Part shown: positions 1 to 4,912 of the stretch, piece by piece
Layout of the letters: every line of letters starts with the position of its first letter
Position numbering within the stretch: position 1 is the first letter of the stretch
Assembly: GCA_030609125.1 (NCBI GenBank)
Contig: JAUWCW010000068.1
Location: forward strand, 1-8,809
Direction: 5' to 3'
Origin: JAUWCW01 sp030609125 [NCBI: Candidatus Rokuibacteriota bacterium]
GTDB lineage: Bacteria; JAUVQV01
DNA length: 8,809 nucleotides
Made by a program: the position numbers and the translations under genes
Notes under the pieces: model-generated
What the model was told of the DNA's origin: nothing
Database searches by the model: none
Seen by the model: only the letters and a program-made list of their open reading frames with translations

Positions 1-142
1 AGCCGGAGGCTTCGAGAACCGTGTAGCCCGACAACTCCAGCTTCCCTCTCAGGAGCTTGAGAATGTGAGGGTCGTCGTCAACTACGAGAATCCTGCTTCC
101 CTGATGACCCGACTTACTTCCCTTCCCGTGTGGGGCAACCAT
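1..142 (-). CDS. Response regulator, N-terminal fragment (receiver domain start), cut by window edge
   Basis: Only the first 47 codons are visible, read leftwards from an ATG at 142-140. After about 16 polar residues comes RILVVDDDPHILKLL, the beta1 strand and acidic cluster (D22-D24) that open a CheY-like receiver domain, followed by the helix and the start of beta2 (GYTVLEASG). The phosphoacceptor Asp, expected near residue 67, and any output domain lie outside the window, so DNA-binding, NtrC-type or hybrid forms cannot be told apart. An in-frame TAG at 163-161 lies six codons upstream of the ATG, so the start cannot be much further out; no strong Shine-Dalgarno is visible. It is divergent from the ATPase gene. 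Its partner kinase is unknown: the nearest kinase in this window is about 4.8 kb away on the same strand, and pairing the two would be speculation. Confidence 0.85.
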   Translation of the reverse strand, partial: MVAPHGKGSKSGHQGSRILVVDDDPHILKLLRGKLELSGYTVLEASG

Positions 143-151
143 AGCGGATGA

Positions 152-181
152 AGTGTACCACTACCCGAGAAGAAGGCGCAA
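152..181 (-). promoter_or_regulatory. Weak candidate promoter for the response regulator
   Basis: On the minus strand TTGCGC (181-176) and TACACT (157-152) are separated by 18 bases. The match to the sigma-70 consensus is only 3/6 and 4/6, and the implied leader is very short. It is listed because the response regulator has no same-strand gene immediately upstream and so needs a promoter hereabouts. Confidence 0.2.
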
Positions 182-216
182 GGTACTGGAAAAATTTGGA
201 AATCTGACACAGCGGC

Positions 217-246
217 ATGACACGGCCCCGGGAATCACGATATAGT
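217..246 (+). promoter_or_regulatory. Sigma-70 type promoter for the P-type ATPase
   Basis: ATGACA (217-222, 5/6 to TTGACA) and TATAGT (241-246, 5/6 to TATAAT) are separated by 18 bases. The predicted start of transcription is near 252-253. If correct, the ATG at 217 lies in the -35 box and cannot start the protein, leaving ATG 253 (essentially leaderless) or ATG 265 (about 12-base leader). The kinase promoter at 7114-7143 has the same 18-base spacing and the same TATAGTAGA at the -10. Confidence 0.5.
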
Positions 247-264
247 AGAGGAATGGACGGAGGG

Positions 265-2907
265 ATGAAAACAGCACTCAGGACGCCGGGACACCTCCTG
301 AGCGTGGAGGGCGCCCTGGCCGGGCTCGAGTCCGGGCGAGAGGGGCTGACGAGCGCGGAAGCACGGCGGCGGCACCGGCTATACGGTCCGAACGAGCTGG
401 TGGCAAAGAAGAAAAAGACCCTTTTCGTGATGTTCCTCGACCAGTTCAGAGACTTCATGATCATGGTGCTGATCGCGGCGGCGGTGATCTCGGGAGTAAT
501 CGGTGAGCCGGCGGACACCATCGCCATCATCGTCATAGTCCTCCTCAACGCCGTGCTGGGGTTCACTCAGGAATACCGCGCCGAAAAAGCCATGGAGGCG
601 CTCAAGAGCATGGCAGCGTCGGAAGCCACCGTCGTAAGGGACGGCACCTCCGCCTCTATCCCTTCCTCCGAGGTCGTGCCGGGGGACGTGGTGACGCTCG
701 AAGCCGGCAAAGTCGTGCCGGCGGACATGAGGATTATCGAAGCCATTCAGCTGCAGGTCGACGAGGCGGCCCTCACCGGCGAGTCCCTCCCCGTGGAGAA
801 ACACTCCGACGTGCTCCATGACGAGGACCTTCCACTGGGGGACAGGAAGAACCTGCTCTACAAGGGCACCTTCGTCACCCGGGGCCGCGGCGCCGGAGCG
901 GTCACCGCCACCGGAATGGCCACCGAGCTGGGAAGGATCGCCACCATGATCCAGGAAGGCGGGGACACCCGGACACCGCTTCAGAAAAGGCTTGCCAGGT
1001 TCGGCCGCAAGCTCTCGCTGGCCGTCATGGGCATCTGCGCGGCAGTTTTCGCCATCGGCGTCCTTCGGAGCGAGGACGCCTTCGTCATGCTCCTCACCGC
1101 CGTGTCTCTCGCGGTGGCGGCCATACCGGAGGCCCTCCCGGCGGTGGTCACCATCTCTCTCGCCCTGGGAGCGAGGAAGATGGTCGGACAGAACGCCCTG
1201 ATCCGGAAGCTCCCCGCGGTGGAAACTCTCGGTTCGGTGACCTACATCTGCAGCGACAAGACGGGGACGCTCACCCTCAACAAGATGACCGTCGAGCAGC
1301 TCTGGGTGGACGAAAAACTGGTGGGCCGCGATGCCGCAGCGCTCGCGGCCGGCGGGACTTCCCGCGAACTATTCATGACCGCTCTGGCCCTTTCGAACGA
1401 TACGGTGCAGGACGCGGAGGGGAAGGCGCTCGGCGACCCGTCGGAGACAGCCCTCTTCCAGAGCGCTCGCGACAACGGCTTCCTTAAGCAGGAGCTGGAG
1501 CAGCGCCACGGGCGGGTCGGTGAAATCCCCTTTGATTCGGAGAGAAAGTGCATGACCACCATCCACTCCTGGGACGGCGGGTTCATCTCCTTCACCAAGG
1601 GCGCCGTGGACGTGCTTCTCGAAAAGTCCTCCTCCCTTCTCACCTCCGCCGGCGAGCACCCCCTGGACGCCGCGGCGGTGACCGGGATCAACGAGAAGAT
1701 GGCGTCCGAGGGCCTGAGAGTTCTGGGCGTGGCCATGAGAAAGTGGGACCGCCTCCCGGAAAAGATCTCCCCTGAATATGTCGAGACGGGTCTCACCTTT
1801 CTGGGGCTCGCGGGCATGCTCGACCCTCCCAGGGATGAGGTCAGGGAGGCAGTGGCGCTCTGCAAGACAGCGGGCATCAGGCCCGTAATGATAACCGGAG
1901 ATCACCCCCTGACGGCGAGGGTCATCGCCAGGAGGCTGGGCATCCTGGAGGATCACGACGGGGAAGTCCTCACCGGGAGAGAGCTGGCGAACCTGCCGCT
2001 GGAGGAGTTCGAGAGGCGCGTTGAGGATATCCGGGTCTACGCCCGCGTCGCCCCCGAGCAGAAGCTCAAGATCATCACGGCCCTGCAGGACAAGGGCCAG
2101 TTCGTCGCCATGACGGGCGACGGCGTCAACGACGCGCCGGCCCTGAAGAGGGCGGACATAGGGATCGCCATGGGGATCACGGGGACCGACGTGTCAAAAG
2201 AGGCGTCCCACATGATCCTGCTCGACGACAACTTCGCCACCATCGTGAAAGCGGCGAAAGAGGGCCGGCGGATCTTTGACAACATACGCAAATTCATCAA
2301 GTACACCATGGCGAGCAACACGGGTGAGATATGGACGCTCTTTCTCGCTCCCCTGCTGGGGCTCCCGATCCCCCTTCTGCCGATCCACATCCTCTGGATC
2401 AACCTCGTTACCGACGGCCTCCCCGGTCTTGCCCTCGCCGCCGAACCCGTGGAGAAAGACGTCATGAAGAGGCCTCCGCGCCATCCGCAGGAGAGCATTT
2501 TCGCCCATGGGCTGGGCAGACACATCATATGGGTGGGTCTGCTCATGGGTTTCGTTTCCATTCTGACCCAGGCATGGTTCATCTCCTACGACAGAGCCCA
2601 CTGGCAGACCATGGTCTTCACCGTCCTCTGTCTGAGCCAGATGGGCAACGTCCTGGCCGTTCGCTCCGAACGGGAGTCGCTTTTCAGCCAGGGTCTCATG
2701 TCGAACAAGCCGCTCCTCGGCGCCTTCCTTCTCACGTTTGCTCTGCAGATGGCGACGATTTACGTGCCTTTTCTGAACCCTGTCTTCAAGACCGCGCCCC
2801 TGAGCGCCGCCGATCTGGGAGTGGTACTGCTGCTCTCGTCGATCGTCTTCGCCGCCATTGAAGTGGAGAAACTCCTGAAAAGAAGATCTGCCCCCTCACC
2901 CGGATGA
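265..2907 (+). CDS. P-type IIA cation-transporting ATPase (Ca2+-ATPase, SERCA/PMR1-like)
   Basis: This is an inner-membrane pump that uses ATP to export cations, most likely Ca2+. From ATG 265 it is 880 residues, full length for the family. Motifs seen: actuator TGES at 171-174; M4 IPEALP at 287-292 (E289 is the SERCA E309 equivalent); DKTGT with phosphorylated D331; nucleotide-binding KGA at 445-447; ITGDHP at 543-548; TGDGVND at 617-623. About ten membrane segments are visible (roughly 64-80, 84-102, 249-267, 273-297, 687-706, 707-726, 755-775, 781-800, 815-836, 849-868). Ca2+ ligands N685 and E688 (M5) and N713, T716 and D717 (M6) are kept, but the M8 position equal to SERCA E908 is Q792. 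The start is uncertain: ATGs at 217, 253 and 265 are in frame. ATG 265 was chosen because family homology begins shortly after it and the -10 box lies at 241-246, but its GGAGGG touches the ATG, so 253 remains possible. Na+ or Mn2+ transport cannot be excluded. Confidence 0.95.
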   Translation: MKTALRTPGHLLSVEGALAGLESGREGLTSAEARRRHRLYGPNELVAKKKKTLFVMFLDQFRDFMIMVLIAAAVISGVIGEPADTIAIIVIVLLNAVLGFTQEYRAEKAMEALKSMAASEATVVRDGTSASIPSSEVVPGDVVTLEAGKVVPADMRIIEAIQLQVDEAALTGESLPVEKHSDVLHDEDLPLGDRKNLLYKGTFVTRGRGAGAVTATGMATELGRIATMIQEGGDTRTPLQKRLARFGRKLSLAVMGICAAVFAIGVLRSEDAFVMLLTAVSLAVAAIPEALPAVVTISLALGARKMVGQNALIRKLPAVETLGSVTYICSDKTGTLTLNKMTVEQLWVDEKLVGRDAAALAAGGTSRELFMTALALSNDTVQDAEGKALGDPSETALFQSARDNGFLKQELEQRHGRVGEIPFDSERKCMTTIHSWDGGFISFTKGAVDVLLEKSSSLLTSAGEHPLDAAAVTGINEKMASEGLRVLGVAMRKWDRLPEKISPEYVETGLTFLGLAGMLDPPRDEVREAVALCKTAGIRPVMITGDHPLTARVIARRLGILEDHDGEVLTGRELANLPLEEFERRVEDIRVYARVAPEQKLKIITALQDKGQFVAMTGDGVNDAPALKRADIGIAMGITGTDVSKEASHMILLDDNFATIVKAAKEGRRIFDNIRKFIKYTMASNTGEIWTLFLAPLLGLPIPLLPIHILWINLVTDGLPGLALAAEPVEKDVMKRPPRHPQESIFAHGLGRHIIWVGLLMGFVSILTQAWFISYDRAHWQTMVFTVLCLSQMGNVLAVRSERESLFSQGLMSNKPLLGAFLLTFALQMATIYVPFLNPVFKTAPLSAADLGVVLLLSSIVFAAIEVEKLLKRRSAPSPG

Positions 2908-2959
2908 TCGACACCGAAGCGGGCGAACCGCTGGCGAAGGGGAGTCTCAGCCGGCGGCG

Positions 2960-3538
2960 CTACCTGGGGGAGAGCTCTAGCTCACGGATTCTTTTCCGGG
3001 CCTGCTCCACCGTTGCGTCGTCACCGGGGACGGCGCAGTGGATGTAGCCCTTGTAGGCCTCCACCGCCTCCCTCAGCCGGCCGACTTTCTCGCAGGCCAG
3101 GGCCTTGTAGTGCCGGGCCAGGGAATCCCAGGGATCGAGCTCCGTCGTGCGGTCGAAGGCCTCGATGGCCTCCGGGTACTTCCCTTGGCGGAAGAGGAGA
3201 ATCCCGCGGCCCAGGTGGGCTTCGGCATAGTCGGGGGAGATTTCCAGGGCTCTTTCAAAATCCTTTCCCGCATCCTCGAACTCCTCGAGAGCCAGCAGGG
3301 CGAGGCCGCGAAAACGGTAGGCCTCGGGGCGTCGGCTGTCGATCTCAACAGCCAGGGAGTACTCCGCCGCCGCCTCGGCGTAGCGGCCCATGAAATAGTA
3401 CCCGTCCCCTTTTTTGAGAAGAATGTCGTAGTCGGTGAGGCGACGGCCGGCCTCCGGAACGGACGCGCACGAGAAGAAGAGAGCGGCCAGCAGGCCTGCC
3501 GCTAAAAAACAAATGCCTCGATGCGCCGAACCTGTCAC
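2960..3538 (-). CDS. TPR-repeat lipoprotein
   Basis: A 192-residue protein starting at GTG 3538-3536, with a good Shine-Dalgarno AGGAGA six bases upstream. The N-terminus is a lipoprotein signal: a hydrophobic stretch (residues 9-23) ending LFFSC, with C24 as the predicted lipidated cysteine. The lipobox is relaxed (Phe at -2 and -3), so processing is likely but not certain. The remainder is about four tandem tetratricopeptide repeats (roughly 38-70, 71-104, 105-138 and 139-172) with the usual Gly/Ala/Tyr/Pro pattern, for example YAEAAAEYSLAVEID. TPRs are protein-binding scaffolds. It is predicted to sit on the periplasmic face of the inner or outer membrane. It follows the nine-heme cytochrome on the same strand after a 97-base gap, so co-transcription from the sigma-54 promoter is plausible, and it may help assemble or anchor the cytochrome. 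It converges on the ATPase gene (52-base gap). The specific partner is not known. Confidence 0.9.
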   Translation of the reverse strand: MTGSAHRGICFLAAGLLAALFFSCASVPEAGRRLTDYDILLKKGDGYYFMGRYAEAAAEYSLAVEIDSRRPEAYRFRGLALLALEEFEDAGKDFERALEISPDYAEAHLGRGILLFRQGKYPEAIEAFDRTTELDPWDSLARHYKALACEKVGRLREAVEAYKGYIHCAVPGDDATVEQARKRIRELELSPR

Positions 3539-3635
3539 TGTCTCTCTCCTGATCCGGTCCCGGACAGGAAGATCATATCACGGGTCGGCCGCTCCCGCCG
3601 GTGTGAGGGCCGGGGTGAGACGGGAACGAGGGGCT
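3539..3635. other. Spacer between cytochrome and TPR lipoprotein
   Basis: This 97-base GC-rich gap contains the lipoprotein's Shine-Dalgarno (AGGAGA, 3550-3545). I see no convincing terminator (no stem followed by a T run on the minus strand) and no good -35/-10 pair, although TATGAT occurs alone. Read-through from the cytochrome gene is the simplest reading. Confidence 0.4.
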
Positions 3636-4745
3636 TCAGTTCCCTCCGATCGAGAGCGCAGCTTCCCGCCTGAAGAACTTCCTGTCCGACTGGTGCGGGT
3701 CGTGACAACTCGAGCAGCTTCCCTCCGCAACGGCATCGCGCCCTCCGTCGTGGCCAAGTACCTCATCCTCCTCGTGGCAGGTGAGGCAGAGGGTCACCTC
3801 GCTGCCCCGCAGGTGGTACGGCCCCGTCCCGCCGTGAGGGTCGTGGCAGGAGGTGCACTCGCCGACGGCCAGGGGGCCGTGGAGATACCTCTTGCCGTTG
3901 AAGGGCTCGTGGCAGCGGTAGCACAGGCCGGGGGCCGACGAAGTGTCGGCCAGCAGGAGCCCGTCTTCCTGTTCGTGGCAACCCATGCACTCCTGGATAG
4001 AGCCGGTCTGGTGGCCGCTGTAGGTTCTTCCGTAGTACGTGGGCCGGTCGCCGCCCCGGGCCCTGAATATGTTCCCAGCCCAGAGGGTCTCTCCGTGCAG
4101 GGTCAGTTCGATACGGTTGATCCCCTCTTCCATCCTGAGCCTGGTGTGAAAGAGGCCGCCGCTTACCTTGAGGGGGAACGCGGCCCCGTTGACACGGACC
4201 CTGATGTGACTCTCGGAGAGATTTTCCACCCTGCCGAGGAGGGGAACGTGCGTATCATGGATCACCGCGTTGTCGGGAGGGACGGTCACGTCCACCCGAA
4301 CGGAGCGTTCGCCTTCCTGGCGGTGACAGTTGAGGCACAGTTCCCTCTTGAGATTGCTGATCCTCAGCATTCCCACATTCGGCCCCGCATCCTCGCCGCC
4401 GACGTCGCCATGGGTGCTGTGGCAGGTGACACAGTCTATGCTTTCGCCGCCCTGGAGGGGAAGGGCCCGCGACATTTTCGCCTCGCTCCCGCTCCGGCCG
4501 GAATGGCTCTCCCAGTTGTCGCAGGAGTTGTGGCATTGGACGCACTGTGCGGAAATATCCGCTTTGGGAAAAGTCATCGTCCAGGCCTTTCCACGCCCCA
4601 TCTCCTGGTGGCAGGAAGAGCATTCGGACTCGCTGAAACTGTGCCCCCTGGCTGCAAAAACATTGCCTGGAACGACCAGAAAAAGCGCCGCCAGAAGCGG
4701 CAGCGCTCCCATAAATCCACAAAAACACCCTTTCACTCTCTTCAT
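3636..4745 (-). CDS. Secreted nine-heme c-type cytochrome with central Ig-like domain
   Basis: A 369-residue periplasmic or surface electron carrier. A signal peptide (KR-rich start, hydrophobic core about 11-26, cleavage near VFA-A at 31/32) precedes nine CXXCH heme-attachment motifs at residues 42, 68, 105, 137, 253, 275, 297, 320 and 344. Several are arranged as the doubled CXXCH pattern with CHDPHG/CHDPHQ after hemes 7 and 9. Fourteen further histidines are available as distal ligands, enough for bis-His ligation of all hemes. Between hemes 4 and 5, about residues 150-245, there is no heme motif. This stretch is rich in beta-strand-like VRVDVTVP, SHIRVRVNG and NRIELTLHG, resembling an Ig-like or glucodextranase-B type sandwich. 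Start: ATG 4745 has GGGGAG six bases upstream; the longer in-frame ATG at 4793 overlaps the -12 promoter box and would spoil the signal peptide. Likely exported by Sec and matured by the cytochrome c system. Terminal partner unknown; the downstream TPR lipoprotein may belong with it. Confidence 0.93.
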   Translation of the reverse strand: MKRVKGCFCGFMGALPLLAALFLVVPGNVFAARGHSFSESECSSCHQEMGRGKAWTMTFPKADISAQCVQCHNSCDNWESHSGRSGSEAKMSRALPLQGGESIDCVTCHSTHGDVGGEDAGPNVGMLRISNLKRELCLNCHRQEGERSVRVDVTVPPDNAVIHDTHVPLLGRVENLSESHIRVRVNGAAFPLKVSGGLFHTRLRMEEGINRIELTLHGETLWAGNIFRARGGDRPTYYGRTYSGHQTGSIQECMGCHEQEDGLLLADTSSAPGLCYRCHEPFNGKRYLHGPLAVGECTSCHDPHGGTGPYHLRGSEVTLCLTCHEEDEVLGHDGGRDAVAEGSCSSCHDPHQSDRKFFRREAALSIGGN

Positions 4746-4751
4746 TATCAA

Positions 4752-4757
4752 CTCCCC
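4752..4757 (-). promoter_or_regulatory. Ribosome binding site fixing the cytochrome start
   Basis: GGGGAG on the minus strand, six bases before ATG 4745-4743. It supports the shorter start, which begins directly with a normal signal peptide, over the in-frame ATG at 4793. Confidence 0.75.
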
Positions 4758-4792
4758 GGCAGTACCGTATGGCTCATACCTGTTCTCAAACA

Positions 4793-4808
4793 AGCAAGTT
4801 GTATGCCA
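4793..4808 (-). promoter_or_regulatory. Sigma-54 (-24/-12) promoter upstream of the nine-heme cytochrome
   Basis: The minus strand reads TGGCATACAACTTGCT. The -24 GG (4807-4806) and -12 GC (4795-4794) are exactly ten bases apart, TGGCA matches the -24 core and TTGCT matches the -12 core fully. The predicted start of transcription is near 4782, giving a leader of about 37 bases to ATG 4745. Sigma-54 promoters need an AAA+ enhancer-binding protein; its gene is not identifiable here, although the truncated response regulator at the left edge could be of that class. Confidence 0.7.
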
Positions 4809-4827
4809 CCCCCCCCCGGCGGGGAGG
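4809..4827 (-). repeat. Nine-C homopolymer and GC hairpin abutting the -24 box
   Basis: Plus-strand bases 4809-4817 are nine consecutive C, one base from the -24 element. As minus-strand RNA, CCUCCCC-GCC-GGGGGGG forms a 7-bp stem with one G-U pair and a 3-base loop (4827-4811). No U run follows, so it is not a classical terminator, although it could end kinase transcription inefficiently. The run is prone to replication slippage. Confidence 0.45.
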
Positions 4828-4874
4828 TCCGGAGTACCGGTGAGCTCTGAGGGGACCGCCGCGCCCAGGCTTTA

Positions 4875-4900
4875 CCCCCGGTTCTCAAGATGCCCCCGGT
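4875..4900 (-). repeat. Paired direct repeat ACCGGGGG, possible upstream activator site
   Basis: ACCGGGGG occurs twice on the minus strand (4900-4893 and 4882-4875), 18 bases start to start. They lie about 93-118 bases upstream of the predicted sigma-54 start site, within the usual range for enhancer-binding proteins. The repeat is direct rather than the more usual dyad, and G-rich octamers can recur by chance in such DNA, so the role is speculative. Confidence 0.25.
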
Positions 4901-4912
4901 GCAGATGGAGCT

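Noticed and set aside
114-566. 150-codon minus-strand open frame crossing the ATPase start.
   Set aside because: It overlaps the response regulator start in another frame and the ATPase N-terminus, and has no recognisable domain.
2918-2932. AGCGG-gcgaa-CCGCT stem between the convergent ATPase and lipoprotein genes as a terminator.
   Set aside because: Only 5 bp with no T run on either strand; too weak to call.
3551-3564. TCCGG-TC-CCGGA inverted repeat between cytochrome and lipoprotein as an operator or terminator.
   Set aside because: The two-base loop is too tight for an RNA stem, there is no T run, and CCGG-rich palindromes are expected by chance at this GC content.
4746-4793. Longer cytochrome start at ATG 4793 adding 16 residues.
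   Set aside because: It would place the start codon in the -12 promoter box, lacks a Shine-Dalgarno, and puts an uncharacteristic acidic/Tyr stretch before the signal peptide.
3435-4850. Long open frame (471 codons) on the plus strand opposite the cytochrome and lipoprotein genes.
   Set aside because: It is the antisense of GC-rich genes. It resembles no family I know, whereas the minus strand has nine CXXCH motifs, a signal peptide and TPRs with good ribosome sites.
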